This document shows positions 5,945 to 15,536 of a stretch of 40,265 bases of DNA, piece by piece. The notes beneath the pieces were generated by a model. It saw only the letters and a program-made list of their open reading frames with translations, ran no database searches and had not been told where the DNA came from. This DNA is from Pseudomonadota bacterium (GTDB lineage Bacteria; Pseudomonadota; Gammaproteobacteria; Steroidobacterales; Woeseiaceae): contig JADFNG010000014.1 in NCBI GenBank assembly GCA_022563505.1, forward strand, positions 1 through 40,265, given 5' to 3'. Each line of letters opens with the position of its first letter. Within the stretch, counting starts at the first letter, position 1. A program made the position numbers and the translations under genes.

Positions 5945-8527
5945 CTATTCCAGGTTAAATGATAATCGCATGACTACGCGTTTTTCGACGGCCTGGCCGT
6001 CTTCAGTCGCGGGCTCGAAGAGCCATTGCTCGACTGCACGCGTGGCAGACGCGTTAAATATGGTTTCGGGTTCGGTGGCTGTGATTTCAACGCGGGTCAC
6101 ATCACCTGCCGTTGTTACCGTGAAGGCCAAATCAACCCAGCCTGAGATATCCCGTCGTTGCGCGGCGCGCGGGTATTTCGGCGCAACGTAATGGATGCGC
6201 TTCACTGCGCTGATAGTGACCGGCGATGGTTTGGCGGCTGCTAATTCGGCTTCGACCTGTGCGGCGGCGGCGACCTCTGCGGCCACGCGATCGGCCTCGA
6301 CCTGTTCGGCGGCAGCGACCTCTGCGGCCACGCGATCGGCCTCGACCTGTTCGGTGGCAGCGACCTCTGCGGCCACGCGATCGGCCTCGACCTGTGCGGC
6401 GGCGGCGGCCTCGGCCTGCTCTGTTGCCAGGCGTTCCGTTTCTGCTCTCTTTGCCGCGGCATCTGCCCTTGCCAATTGTTCAGCCTCAGCCTGTTCGACG
6501 GTAATCTTGCGATCGATTTCCACCTCAATCCGTTGCTCATTGCGTGCAGCTGCAAGTTGTCCGGCCAGGGCATCGAGTTCGCTGCGATTTGTTTCCGCAA
6601 GGGGCTCGGCCAGCAGCAGCAATTGTCCGGCATCCTCAAATCGTGCCTCACTGGTCGCCAGACGTGCCTGCTTCAGCAACTCACGCAATTGCAGCTGTTC
6701 GAGCTGGACATGCAGGAACGTCAGACGTGGACTCTCTGGATCGGCCATGCCGATCACGCGCAGTGCACGCGCTGCTTCTGTCGCACTGTTGGCAAGCAAT
6801 GCGCTCTCTGCAATAGCAAATACTTCCAGTGTCAGGGTATTCAACTCCGCAGCAATTACTTCATCATCCGGGGCCGCAGCGAGTGCAGCGACATAGAATT
6901 CCATGGCGTTGGCGCCGGCGGGCGACACCATAATGCCAGCCTCTCGAGCGTCACGAGCTTGCTGCAGAAAATCACTGGACAAGGGCAGGGTATTTTCAAC
7001 CGCGATTGCCGCTGCTTGTGACAAACCGTCATCAACATCCTCAACGACAGGTGCTGTTACGGCAGTTTGTGGTTGCTGGCTGACAGCGTCGAGGACCTCG
7101 TCGCTGTCTCCGCTCAACATCCAGGTCGCAGCAATTGCAACCACGGCTACCCCTGCTGCTCCCGCAAGGACTTTCGGCTTCATCAGTAGCTCAGCGATGC
7201 CGGAGATCGCCCTGGTGGAGGATTCGACGACAGACTTTGCTCCATTGGAGATCGAGCTTGAGGCCCCGGAAATTGACTTGCCGACTGCGATTGCGATATC
7301 GGTCATCGTCCCAGTGAAATTTTTTCCGTCATTGAAGGCGGCGTCGAGATTCGAGGATCCAGACAGCGATGAGTTCCGCACAGGGGCGCGCATTGGCCCC
7401 GATCTCTGTGCCTTTGATTGTTGCGTGCTCCTTGCCGACGGGCTCGTGGCTTTCTGCTGGCCCTTGCCAGGCTTCGGTGTTTTCGATGACGTCGGCCTCT
7501 TGGCGGGAGCCTGTGTCAGCGCGCGTTTTACGATCGGGCTGGCAGCCGTTCGTGGGGTACCCTTAAACGCGGAGGCAGCGGCGTCCAGATGATGTTTGAC
7601 GGATGCTTCGATGGCAAGGCGGACGCGCCCGGGTGAAACCGGCTTCAACAGAAAACGATAGACCTGGCCACGATTGATAAGATCCATCAGCAATTCGCCG
7701 TCGTCACGACGTCCTGCGACGATCGCGACCAATCGAGGTATCGTGACTCGCAGCCGTTGTGTCAATACCTCAATATTCGAGCCCACCATTGCGGCATCGG
7801 TAACAAGTACGCCAATTTTATGCTGGCGCACAATTTCCTCGGCCTGGGTTGGTGTGTGCGCGTGATGGACGTCGTGCAGTCCGAGCGAAGACTCCTTGAT
7901 CGTAGCAAGAAATTCGTCATCCTTGCTCAGTACCAGGATATCAATATCGCGTCCCCGTTGATTCGGTGATACCTGGATTCTTTCGGGTTTAAGCGCCGGC
8001 AGCGTACCGGTGCCATCACTGATGATTGCCGAGCCGTTTGCGGCAGTCTCCATCACGATGTGTTCACCGGTGGGTATTTGGCGTTCGCTACTGAACACAT
8101 CCACATCTGCAGCAGTGTCGTTAGCGGATTCCGCTATCGTCATCATGCGAACACGCTTGGTCGCTGCTTCCACCAGCGCCTGCAGGTCGTCCGGATTAAT
8201 TTCACCGCGGATAATTTTGAAAACTTCCTGTTCCCCGACAAGTGCTTCCAGGCCATCAGAACTGTCAGTGCCGGCGAGCAGAATGCCGATCATATCCGGT
8301 GATCGCTTTCTTGCTTCGCGCAAGGCGTCGAGCCCGCTCATCCCCGGCAGGTCCTGTGCACAAATAATTACATGGATGGGGGTTTGCCCGAGCGTTTGGA
8401 GGGCTTCTATACCACTGGTCGCACAATGCACTGCATAGCGATCATTAAACCCGGTGCTGAGCAAGTCGAGGATTTTCTGCTCACTATGCAGTAACAGTAC
8501 TTGTGTCTTGAAGTGCTCCAGTGACAC
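5945..8527 (-). CDS. Receiver-domain/TonB C-terminal fusion protein
   Basis: An 860-residue protein with unusual architecture. Residues about 8-120 are a response-regulator-like domain (VLLLHSEQ start, DLPGMSG) in which the phospho-acceptor position appears to be Ala in IICAQDLPGM. Residues about 190-310 are a second receiver-like domain retaining an Asp in VLVTDAAM and a Lys in FLLKP. A basic Ser/Thr/Pro/Lys linker follows, then a membrane helix at about 451-469, a periplasmic region with an Ala/Glu/Val repeat stalk (about 704-758) and a TonB C-terminal domain (about 770-860; YPRAAQRRDISGWVDLAFTV). GTG 8527 is chosen because GGAGG lies 7 bases upstream; an in-frame extension to 8602 lacks this. 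TonB domains normally couple to outer-membrane receptors or act in envelope transport, so the cytoplasmic receivers could tune that function. No ExbB/ExbD genes are nearby. The domain calls are fairly secure; the function is not. Confidence 0.82.
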   Translation of the reverse strand: MSLEHFKTQVLLLHSEQKILDLLSTGFNDRYAVHCATSGIEALQTLGQTPIHVIICAQDLPGMSGLDALREARKRSPDMIGILLAGTDSSDGLEALVGEQEVFKIIRGEINPDDLQALVEAATKRVRMMTIAESANDTAADVDVFSSERQIPTGEHIVMETAANGSAIISDGTGTLPALKPERIQVSPNQRGRDIDILVLSKDDEFLATIKESSLGLHDVHHAHTPTQAEEIVRQHKIGVLVTDAAMVGSNIEVLTQRLRVTIPRLVAIVAGRRDDGELLMDLINRGQVYRFLLKPVSPGRVRLAIEASVKHHLDAAASAFKGTPRTAASPIVKRALTQAPAKRPTSSKTPKPGKGQQKATSPSARSTQQSKAQRSGPMRAPVRNSSLSGSSNLDAAFNDGKNFTGTMTDIAIAVGKSISGASSSISNGAKSVVESSTRAISGIAELLMKPKVLAGAAGVAVVAIAATWMLSGDSDEVLDAVSQQPQTAVTAPVVEDVDDGLSQAAAIAVENTLPLSSDFLQQARDAREAGIMVSPAGANAMEFYVAALAAAPDDEVIAAELNTLTLEVFAIAESALLANSATEAARALRVIGMADPESPRLTFLHVQLEQLQLRELLKQARLATSEARFEDAGQLLLLAEPLAETNRSELDALAGQLAAARNEQRIEVEIDRKITVEQAEAEQLARADAAAKRAETERLATEQAEAAAAAQVEADRVAAEVAATEQVEADRVAAEVAAAEQVEADRVAAEVAAAAQVEAELAAAKPSPVTISAVKRIHYVAPKYPRAAQRRDISGWVDLAFTVTTAGDVTRVEITATEPETIFNASATRAVEQWLFEPATEDGQAVEKRVVMRLSFNLE
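6252..6415. repeat. 45-bp in-frame tandem repeats encoding the TonB stalk
   Basis: Near-identical 45-bp units begin at 6252, 6297 and 6342, with a degenerate partial unit from 6387. Each encodes a 15-residue unit of the form QVEADRVAAEVAAAE on the minus strand. The near identity at DNA level suggests recent expansion and possible length variation between strains. Confidence 0.9.
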
Positions 8528-8640
8528 GTTGCGTCCTCCCTGGCGGCTTATGTTTAATCGCAGTCCGTGTCCTGCGACAACCGAGTATATCCTCACCGCC
8601 AACCTTAGATGCCGCTTGCCCCCGACATTATTTGGAATCT

Positions 8641-8676
8641 GTGACGAGGTGCACAGTCACTGTGCAGGAGGCGTCA
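8641..8676. promoter_or_regulatory. Nested dyad upstream of the receiver-TonB gene
   Basis: TGCACAGT-C-ACTGTGCA (8650-8666) is a perfect 17-base palindrome. It is bracketed by GTGAC (8641-8645) and GTCAC (8672-8676), which also pair. It lies in the 246-base gap between the end of thrS and the receiver-TonB start, where a terminator or an operator is expected. There is no T-run, so an operator is slightly favoured. The rest of this gap shows no gene. Confidence 0.45.
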
Positions 8677-8773
8677 CGAATGGTCGGCAAATGGCCCGGG
8701 AGGGACGCCGAAGGGCGAGCTCAAAAGGAACTTGCGCAAGGTTGGCTGCGGCTGCCACCGCGGCCGCAACAGG

Positions 8774-10696
8774 TCAGGCAGTTGCGCCGCGGAGCCGGAT
8801 TTCCTCGCAGAGAGCCTCGATTGCAGCATCTGTTGCAACGACTTTCTGCTGCCTGGATCCCAGTCGCCGCAGGGCAACGGTGTTCTCCTCGACTTCACGC
8901 TGGCCGATCGCCATGAGGACCGGCACCTTGGCGACACTGTGCTCACGAACCTTGTAGGAGATTTTTTCATTGCGCAGGTCAGCATCAGTGTTGATGCCCG
9001 CTGCGCGCAGTTTTTCGACGACCTCGAGCGCGTAGGCATCTGCGGCCGAGGTAATGGTCAGAACTTTGACCTGCAACGGTGCGAGCCACAACGGCAAATT
9101 GCCAGCGTGATGCTCTAGCAGAATGCCGATAAAACGCTCAAGGGAACCGAAAACGACCCGATGCAAGATGACCGGGGTATGTTTTTGCCCGTCTTCACCG
9201 ATGTAGGTGGCGCCGAGTCGTCCCGCCAGATTCAGGTCAACCTGGTGCGTACCGCATTGCCAGTCACGACCGATAGCATCGCGTAACACGAATTCGAGTT
9301 TGGGACCATAGAAAGCACCCTCGCCCGGGTTGTAGGTGTACTCCAGTCCGCTGGCTTCCAGCGCTTTTTTTAGCGCGGCTTCTGCCTGATCCCAGACCTC
9401 GTCCGCGCCGACCCGGATTTCAGGTCGGTCGGCGAACTTGATGATCACGTCATCGAAACCAAAATCGCGATAGATGCCAAGAATCAAATCGCAGACAGCA
9501 ATGGTTTCTGCGGTGATCTGTTCCGGCGTGCAAAAAATATGTGCATCGTCCTGAGTAAAGGCGCGCACGCGTAACAGACCGTGCAGCGCACCGGAGGGTT
9601 CATAGCGGTGCACTTTGCCAAATTCAGACAGACGGCGGGGCAGATCGCGATAACTGGTAATGCCTTGTTTGAAAATTTGCACATGTCCGGGACAGTTCAT
9701 GGGCTTGATCGCGTAAGTGCGGCCGTCTTCTGTCGCCGTCGTAAACATGTGCTCACCGAACGATTCCCAGTGGCCCGATGCCTCCCACAACGACCGGTCC
9801 ATTAACTCCGGAGTGTTGACTTCCACGTAGCCGGCGTCATTTTGCTTCTGTCGCATGTAGCCGATGAGATTCTGGAATAACGTCCAACCCCGCGGGTGCC
9901 AAAAAACGGCCCCGGGCGCTTCCTCCTGGAAGTGGAACAGACCCATGATTCGGCCAAGACGGCGATGGTCCCGTTTCTCTGCTTCCTCAAGTTGCAGCAG
10001 ATATTGCTTTAGCTGTTTCTCATTCGCCCATGCCGTGCCATAAATACGCTGCAACATGGCATTGCGGGAATCGCCTCGCCAATAGGCTCCGGAAACTCGC
10101 GTCAGGCGAAAAGCCTTGCCCAGTTTTCCCGTTGACGGCAAGTGAGGCCCACGACACAGATCGATAAAATCTCCCTGCCGGTAAAGCGTAATTGCCTCGT
10201 CTTGCGGAATGTCCTCAATGATCTGTGCTTTGTATTCTTCACCCTGATCGCGGAAAAATTGGATCGCTTCGTCACGATTCCAGACTTCGCGCTGAATTTC
10301 TTCATCCCGGGCGACAATGTCCCGCATGCGTTTTTCGATTGTTTCCAGATCTTCCGGTGTGAACGGTTCTTCACGCGCAAAATCGTAGTAAAAACCATTT
10401 TCAATGGCCGGGCCGATCGTCACCTGGGTTTCAGGCCACAGTTCCTTGACGGCTTCGGCGAGGACGTGGGCGCAATCATGGCGTAGCAACTCCAGCCCGT
10501 CATCGTCATCTCGCGTGACAATCTCAACCGATGCATCGTTCTCGATTTCCCTGTTCAGATCCCACAGTTCGCCATCGACTCGCACGGTAATTGACTGTTT
10601 GGCCAGGCTTCGTGAAATATCGGCGGCGATGGTGGCACCGGTCACGGCAACGTCGTAGCTGCGAATCGATCCATCCGGTAACTGAATATTTGGCAT
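8774..10696 (-). CDS. thrS: Threonine--tRNA ligase
   Basis: A 640-residue threonyl-tRNA synthetase that charges tRNA-Thr in the cytoplasm. Domain order is normal: N-terminal TGS domain ([20 protein letters not shown]), editing domain, class II catalytic core and anticodon-binding domain. Zinc ligands fall in the conserved segments [16 protein letters not shown] and GTHQVDLN; motif 2 reads [14 protein letters not shown] 10696 is chosen because the protein then begins exactly like characterised ThrS; an upstream in-frame TTG (10735) adds 13 residues unlike the family. It is divergent from zur. infC, rpmI and rplT, which often follow thrS in Gammaproteobacteria, are absent here. Confidence 0.97.
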   Translation of the reverse strand: MPNIQLPDGSIRSYDVAVTGATIAADISRSLAKQSITVRVDGELWDLNREIENDASVEIVTRDDDDGLELLRHDCAHVLAEAVKELWPETQVTIGPAIENGFYYDFAREEPFTPEDLETIEKRMRDIVARDEEIQREVWNRDEAIQFFRDQGEEYKAQIIEDIPQDEAITLYRQGDFIDLCRGPHLPSTGKLGKAFRLTRVSGAYWRGDSRNAMLQRIYGTAWANEKQLKQYLLQLEEAEKRDHRRLGRIMGLFHFQEEAPGAVFWHPRGWTLFQNLIGYMRQKQNDAGYVEVNTPELMDRSLWEASGHWESFGEHMFTTATEDGRTYAIKPMNCPGHVQIFKQGITSYRDLPRRLSEFGKVHRYEPSGALHGLLRVRAFTQDDAHIFCTPEQITAETIAVCDLILGIYRDFGFDDVIIKFADRPEIRVGADEVWDQAEAALKKALEASGLEYTYNPGEGAFYGPKLEFVLRDAIGRDWQCGTHQVDLNLAGRLGATYIGEDGQKHTPVILHRVVFGSLERFIGILLEHHAGNLPLWLAPLQVKVLTITSAADAYALEVVEKLRAAGINTDADLRNEKISYKVREHSVAKVPVLMAIGQREVEENTVALRRLGSRQQKVVATDAAIEALCEEIRLRGATA

Positions 10697-10729
10697 ATTG
10701 GTCTTGTTTGAATGCGGCACATTGGTGTT

Positions 10730-10800
10730 GTACAAGGCGCGCCATTGTACCCGAATATACTCGCGTCGCTAACCATGACTGATGAATCTTTGGTGTACAA
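10730..10800. promoter_or_regulatory. Repeated GTACAA motifs between thrS and zur
   Basis: GTACAA (10730-10735) and TTGTAC (10745-10750) form a perfect inverted repeat around GGCGCGCCA, and a third GTACAA lies at 10795-10800. They sit in the 148-base divergent region between thrS and zur and could be operators or parts of promoters. They do not match the enterobacterial Zur box as I know it. Confidence 0.4.
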
Positions 10801-10844
10801 TTCAGCCATTGAGACCCCTGTCGAAATCCATCAACGAGGCATTC

Positions 10845-11327
10845 ATGCCGAATCCCATGCCATCCTCCGGACACAACCACAGCATTTGTGTCTCGCAAGC
10901 TCTCGAGACCGCCGAAAAACGGTGTCGCGAGCGTGGTCTGCGCTTTACCGCCTTGCGCCGGCAGGTTTTACGGCTGGTCTGGGACAGTCATAAACCGGTC
11001 GGTGCCTACGACATTCTCGACAGCCTGAAGCAAGACGGAAAAAAGGCTGCGCCTCCCACGGTTTACCGGGCGCTCGATTTCCTGATCGATGCTGATCTGG
11101 TGCATCGGCTGGATTCCCTGAACGCGTTTGTCGGTTGTCCCGATCCGAGCAGTTCGCATCAAGGCCAGTTTCTGATTTGTCGCGGTTGCCGCACCGTGGC
11201 GGAACTGGACGATGCGAAGATCAACTCGCTGGTACAGGATGTCGCGGCTGACCTTGGCTTTTCGGCAGAGCAGCAGATGCTCGAGATTCAAGGGTTGTGT
11301 CGGGCCTGTCGGGAGGCTGGTGTCTAG
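10845..11327 (+). CDS. zur: Fur-family zinc uptake regulator
   Basis: A 160-residue Fur-superfamily metalloregulator best matching Zur. The winged-helix region includes [29 protein letters not shown] and [18 protein letters not shown]. The dimerisation half has [20 protein letters not shown] and a terminal [10 protein letters not shown]; the two CxxC pairs form the structural zinc site. Family members repress zinc importers and zinc-sparing paralogues when zinc is plentiful. ATG 10845 gives a family-like N-terminus; the frame is open further upstream to 10782. Zur is preferred over Fur from the shortened C-terminus and the CRGC/CRAC pattern. A terminator overlaps its stop codon and glnS follows. 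Confidence 0.85.
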   Translation: MPNPMPSSGHNHSICVSQALETAEKRCRERGLRFTALRRQVLRLVWDSHKPVGAYDILDSLKQDGKKAAPPTVYRALDFLIDADLVHRLDSLNAFVGCPDPSSSHQGQFLICRGCRTVAELDDAKINSLVQDVAADLGFSAEQQMLEIQGLCRACREAGV

Positions 11328-11349
11328 CCCGGACTAATTCGGGCCTTTT
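11327..11349 (+). terminator. Rho-independent terminator after zur
   Basis: GCCCGGA (11327-11333) pairs with TTCGGGC (11338-11344), with one G-T wobble, around a CTAA tetraloop. It is followed by CTTTTCC. The hairpin overlaps the last base of the zur stop codon and would separate zur from glnS. Confidence 0.65.
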
Positions 11350-11371
11350 CCTTAAGCAGACGAATGTACTA

Positions 11372-13054
11372 ATGAGCGATGCACCGGCGCGGGACTTTAT
11401 CCGCCAGATTATTGATAACGATGTCAGTAGTGGCAAGCACGGCGGTGCGGTCGTTACACGATTCCCGCCTGAACCGAATGGCTTTCTGCACATTGGTCAT
11501 GCGAAATCCATCTGTCTGAATTTTGCTGTGGCTGCCGAATTTGGTGGCAGCACGTATTTGCGTTTCGATGATACGAACCCGGGCAAGGAGAGCGAGGAAT
11601 TTGTTGCCGCCATCAAGGCGGATGTTCGCTGGCTGGGCTTCGACTGGCAGGATCATTTAACGCATTCGTCGGACTATTTTGATCAACTCTATGCGGCTGC
11701 CGAGACTCTGATCGGCAAAGGCGTTGCCTATGTCGATAGTCTCAGTGCGGAAGAAATTCGTGAATATCGCGGGACCCTGACGCAAGCCGGTAAAGACAGT
11801 CCATATCGTGATCGCAGTGTCGAAGAAAATTTCGACATGTTTCGGCGTATGCGTGCCGGAGAGTTTGCTGATGGCGAGCATGTCTTGCGTGCCAAAATTG
11901 ACATGGCATCGGGCAACATCAATCTGCGTGACCCTGCGTTGTACCGAATTCGGCACATCAGCCATCAGCATACCGGCGACAAGTGGTGCATCTATCCGAT
12001 GTACGATTTCGCGCATGGCTTGTCCGATGCGTTCGAAGGAATTACGCACTCGCTGTGCACGCTGGAGTTTGCGGATCACCGGCCCCTGTACGACTGGCTG
12101 CTGGAGCAGGTGGATACGCCGCACCGGCCACAACAAATCGAGTTTTCGCGGCTCAATCTCGCCTACGCACTGACCAGCAAACGCAAGCTCAATCAGTTGG
12201 TGGAGGAGGGTGTTGTCAGCGGTTGGGACGATCCTCGCCTGGCATCGCTCGCCGGCATGCGACGACGCGGTTATCCGCCTGCTGCGATCCGTGATTTTTG
12301 TCAGCGAATCGGTGTCACGAAGAAAGAAAACATTATTGAGATGGCCGTTCTCGAGAACAGTATTCGTGAGAATCTCGGCGAAGCCTCTGAACGACGCATG
12401 GCGGTGATGAAACCGCTCAAGATCGTGCTGACGAATTATGCTGCAGATATCACCGAACAATTGACCGCGCAAAATCATCCGGGTCGGCCGGAATTGGGCA
12501 CTCGCGAGGTGCCATTCGGGCGAGAGATCTACGTCGAGCGCGATGATTTCATGGAAGATGCACCGCGAAAATTCTTTCGTCTCAAACCGGGCGGTGAAGT
12601 GAGGCTGCGATACGCGTACATCATCCGCTGCGACGAGGTGATCAAGGACGATGCGGGTGAGGTCATCGAATTGCGCTGCAGCTACGATCCGGATACTCGA
12701 AGTGGCACCGGCACGAGCGATCGAAAAGTGAAAGGAACCATCCACTGGGTTTCGGCGGAGCATGCGATTGCCGCCGAGGTCAGGCTGTACGATCGTCTGT
12801 TCAAGGTGCCTGATCCGGGTTCCGTGGACGATGTGTTGACTGCACTCAACCCCAACTCGCTGGAGATCGTGAGCGCACGGATTGAGCCGGCGCTCGGAGA
12901 TGCGACGGGTGGTGTGACGTACCAGTTCGAGCGTGTCGGTTATTTTTGCACCGATTCAGAGGATCACACGCAGGGCTCCCCGGTCTGGAATCGAATCGTA
13001 ACGTTGAGAGATGGTTGGGCGAAGATCGAGAAGCAAGCGCTGCAGGGCCAATAG
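11372..13054 (+). CDS. glnS: Glutamine--tRNA ligase
   Basis: A 560-residue glutaminyl-tRNA synthetase, close to the usual gammaproteobacterial length. The class I HIGH motif is in [16 protein letters not shown] (about residues 32-47), and the KMSKS-equivalent is [10 protein letters not shown]. The C-terminal beta-barrel anticodon-binding region is recognisable from [20 protein letters not shown]. Start ATG 11372 ([13 protein letters not shown]) fits the family; the frame is open upstream into zur but that extension is not family-like. It lies 44 bases after zur beyond a predicted terminator, so it may have its own promoter. It converges with the acyl-CoA dehydrogenase genes. Confidence 0.96.
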   Translation: MSDAPARDFIRQIIDNDVSSGKHGGAVVTRFPPEPNGFLHIGHAKSICLNFAVAAEFGGSTYLRFDDTNPGKESEEFVAAIKADVRWLGFDWQDHLTHSSDYFDQLYAAAETLIGKGVAYVDSLSAEEIREYRGTLTQAGKDSPYRDRSVEENFDMFRRMRAGEFADGEHVLRAKIDMASGNINLRDPALYRIRHISHQHTGDKWCIYPMYDFAHGLSDAFEGITHSLCTLEFADHRPLYDWLLEQVDTPHRPQQIEFSRLNLAYALTSKRKLNQLVEEGVVSGWDDPRLASLAGMRRRGYPPAAIRDFCQRIGVTKKENIIEMAVLENSIRENLGEASERRMAVMKPLKIVLTNYAADITEQLTAQNHPGRPELGTREVPFGREIYVERDDFMEDAPRKFFRLKPGGEVRLRYAYIIRCDEVIKDDAGEVIELRCSYDPDTRSGTGTSDRKVKGTIHWVSAEHAIAAEVRLYDRLFKVPDPGSVDDVLTALNPNSLEIVSARIEPALGDATGGVTYQFERVGYFCTDSEDHTQGSPVWNRIVTLRDGWAKIEKQALQGQ

Positions 13055-13073
13055 CGCGGATAAGCACCCGCGC
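13054..13073. terminator. GC-rich hairpin after glnS
   Basis: GCGCGG (13054-13059) pairs with CCGCGC (13068-13073) immediately past the glnS stop. There is no T-run, so it is only a possible terminator. The rest of the convergent gap to 13164 holds further imperfect dyads near 13130-13160 and no gene. Confidence 0.35.
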
Positions 13074-13164
13074 GAGCAATCACGAGGCGTTGTATCGACG
13101 CCAGCAGTGTTGTGGCCAAATCGGTTGTGATGGTTATAACGCCCGGTGGCGTCACGACAGATGA

Positions 13165-14301
13165 TCAGATGGCTGACAAGTTCACGTATCGATCAAGATG
13201 GAAGTCTGCATTGCCGAATAAAATGCCAATGGCTGACAGCCGTTTGAAGTAGTGGGCGATATCGAGTTCCCATGTGACACCCATGCCACCGTGAATCTGG
13301 ACGGCTTCCTCCGCGACCAGTCTTCCCGCCGTACCGACCTGGTATTTCAGCGCGCTGATTGCCTGGCGAGCATCCGGTTTGCCTTCGGAAGTGAGAAGTG
13401 CTGTCCATAACAATAGCGAGTGGCTTTGTTCGCAGGCGATGAGTGTATCGACCATACGGTGTTGCAATGCCTGAAAGCTGCCGATGGGGACGCCGAATTG
13501 CACGCGACTTTTCGAGTACTCGACGGTCTTGTCATGCATCGTGCGCATGATGCCGATTGCCTCCGCGCAAACCGCCAGTGTCGCCTCATCGATCACGGCC
13601 TCGAGAATTGCATGGCCTGCATCGACATCGCCAATGACCGAAGTCGCCGGTACCCGGACGTTGCTGAGGGTGATTTCGGCCGCCGCATGCGCGTCTACGG
13701 TCTTGTAGCTCTTGCGTGACAGGCCCTCGCTGTCTGCGGGTACCGCGAAGAGAGTAATACCACCCGTGTCGTTTTGAGCGCCTGCAGTTCGTGCCGGGAT
13801 AATCACAAGTTCTGCGCTGCCGCCATTGAGGACAAATGCCTTTTGGCCGCTCAGCGTGAAGTGGTCACCATCGGCAGTGGCGGTTGTGGCGATATCGGCA
13901 ATTTCAAATCGCGCCTGCGGTTCACTGAATGCCAGCGCCGCTTGCAGACTGCCCTCAATGATGCCGCTCAGCCAGTTGGTCTTTTGTTCGTCAGAGCCGG
14001 CGCGTTGCAGCACGCCACCGGCAAGAATGATATTGGCAAGATAAGGTTCGACCACCAGGCCACGACCGAATTGCTCCATCATCAACATGAGTTCGACCGG
14101 GCCACCGCCAAGTCCGCCATCCTCTTCGCAGAAGGGCACGGCCGTCCAGCCCAACTCGGCAAATGTTTGCCAAATTTCAGCACTGAAGTTTTCGTCGCTC
14201 TCGGCGATTTTCATGCGGCGTTCGAAGTTGTAGTCGTTGGCGATGAATCGGCTCACGCTGTCCGCGAGCATTGTCTGTTCTTCTGTCAGCGAAAAATCCA
14301 T
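13165..14301 (-). CDS. Acyl-CoA dehydrogenase, PimD-like small subunit
   Basis: A 378-residue acyl-CoA dehydrogenase of the type that forms heteromeric pairs (pimeloyl-CoA dehydrogenase small subunit, PimD, and relatives in dicarboxylate or steroid side-chain oxidation). It begins MDFSLTEEQTMLADSVSRFI. FAD/acyl-binding signatures include the conserved SKSRVQFGVPIGSFQALQHR helix and the C-terminal QIHGGMGVTWELDIAHYFKR. It starts 32 bases after the stop of the larger ACAD, preceded by an AAGG ribosome-binding site, so the two are one operon and probably one complex. The substrate is unknown; beta-oxidation of a branched, dicarboxylic or steroid-derived acyl-CoA is plausible. Confidence 0.88.
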   Translation of the reverse strand: MDFSLTEEQTMLADSVSRFIANDYNFERRMKIAESDENFSAEIWQTFAELGWTAVPFCEEDGGLGGGPVELMLMMEQFGRGLVVEPYLANIILAGGVLQRAGSDEQKTNWLSGIIEGSLQAALAFSEPQARFEIADIATTATADGDHFTLSGQKAFVLNGGSAELVIIPARTAGAQNDTGGITLFAVPADSEGLSRKSYKTVDAHAAAEITLSNVRVPATSVIGDVDAGHAILEAVIDEATLAVCAEAIGIMRTMHDKTVEYSKSRVQFGVPIGSFQALQHRMVDTLIACEQSHSLLLWTALLTSEGKPDARQAISALKYQVGTAGRLVAEEAVQIHGGMGVTWELDIAHYFKRLSAIGILFGNADFHLDRYVNLSAI

Positions 14302-14333
14302 TAGTCAGCCTTGTGAATCAATTCGATTTGCGA

Positions 14334-15536
14334 TCAAAGCCCGAGCACATGCTTGGCAATAATATTTTTCTGAATTTCATTTGAGCCGCCGTAAATCGAT
14401 GCTTTTCGATTGTTGAAATAACGCAAGGACGTATTGGTCTCACCACCGTGTCCGATGCGTTCGTCTTCGGGGAAATCAATTACATACTGGTCGGGCACGT
14501 AGGGCAGTGCGAAGTAACCGGCCGCTTCCATAAACAGGGCATCAAGCTCCTGCTGAATTTCGGAGCCGCATATCTTGAGGATCGAGGATTCCGGACCCGG
14601 TGCTTTGCCAACCGCCACAGCGGCCAGCGTTCGTAACTGGGTGTATTCCAGTGCTTTGAGATCGATTTCAACGGCGGCGATCTTGCGCGCAAAATTCTGA
14701 TCATCGGCTAACGCCGGACCGCCGTGGATTGTCTGAGCGGCCTTTTCTTTCAGTCGCTTCAGGCTGTTCTGGGAACGTGCAACGCCGGCTATATTGGTTC
14801 GCTCATGCTGCAGCAGAACTTTGCCGTACGTCCAGCCCTTGCCTTCTTCACCGACAAGATTGTTGACAGGAATGCGGACGTCTTCGAAGTGAACTTCGTT
14901 CACTTCTCGTTCGCCTTCGATCGTTATGATCGGGCGTACCGTGACGCCGGGTGTCTGCATGTCGACCAGGACAAAACTGATGCCCTCCTGGCGGCGAGCC
15001 ACGTCAGTCGATGTTCTCACGAGACAAAAAATCCAGTCTGCCATGTGGGCCAGCGTCGTCCAGGTCTTGGTGCCATTCAGTATGTAGCTGTCGCCATCAC
15101 GATCAGCGCGCATCTTGAGGGAGGCCAGGTCGGAACCGGAGCCGGGTTCTGAATAGCCCTGGCACCACCACACATTGCTCTCGAGAATGTCCGGCAGGAA
15201 ACGGGCCTTTTGTTCTTCACTGCCAAATGTATAAATGATGGGTGCAACCATTTTGACGCCGAACGGCAGCATGTCCGGCGCATTCGCCCGGGCAATCTCG
15301 TTTGAGAAAATGTACATCTGGATGGGCGTCCACCCGGTGCCGCCATACTCGGTCGGCCAGTTGATTGCGGCCCAGCCTTTTGCATACATAATTTTCTGCC
15401 AGCGGACGTAGTCCTCCTTGGACAACACGGCGCCGCTATCCTGCTTGCGCTTTATGTCTTCAGGAAACTTTTCTGCGAAAAAGCGTCTGGCTTCCTGTTG
15501 AAATTCGCGTTCTTCTTTAGTGAAACTTATATGCAT
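14334..15536 (-). CDS. Acyl-CoA dehydrogenase, PimC-like large subunit
   Basis: A 400-residue acyl-CoA dehydrogenase, first gene of the two-gene ACAD operon. It resembles PimC-type large subunits: MHISFTKEEREFQQEARRFF at the N-terminus, GYSEPGSGSDLASLKMRA for acyl/FAD binding, and SIYGGSNEIQKNIIAKHVLG at the C-terminus. Medium-chain enzymes carry the catalytic glutamate in Y-E-G-T near the C-terminus; here the aligned position is Gly in YGGSNEIQ, as in many heteromeric ACADs. The base must therefore be elsewhere or be supplied by the partner subunit. No thiolase, hydratase or CoA ligase gene accompanies the pair. Confidence 0.9.
   Translation of the reverse strand: MHISFTKEEREFQQEARRFFAEKFPEDIKRKQDSGAVLSKEDYVRWQKIMYAKGWAAINWPTEYGGTGWTPIQMYIFSNEIARANAPDMLPFGVKMVAPIIYTFGSEEQKARFLPDILESNVWWCQGYSEPGSGSDLASLKMRADRDGDSYILNGTKTWTTLAHMADWIFCLVRTSTDVARRQEGISFVLVDMQTPGVTVRPIITIEGEREVNEVHFEDVRIPVNNLVGEEGKGWTYGKVLLQHERTNIAGVARSQNSLKRLKEKAAQTIHGGPALADDQNFARKIAAVEIDLKALEYTQLRTLAAVAVGKAPGPESSILKICGSEIQQELDALFMEAAGYFALPYVPDQYVIDFPEDERIGHGGETNTSLRYFNNRKASIYGGSNEIQKNIIAKHVLGL

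Noticed and set aside
6195-7592. Long plus-strand open frames opposite the receiver-TonB gene
   Set aside because: They are Ser/Ala/Arg-rich antisense shadows of the Ala/Glu repeat and Ser/Thr linker regions, with no independent start signal or domain.
11657-12763. A 368-codon minus-strand frame inside glnS
   Set aside because: It is wholly antisense to the conserved GlnRS catalytic core and has no recognisable domain.
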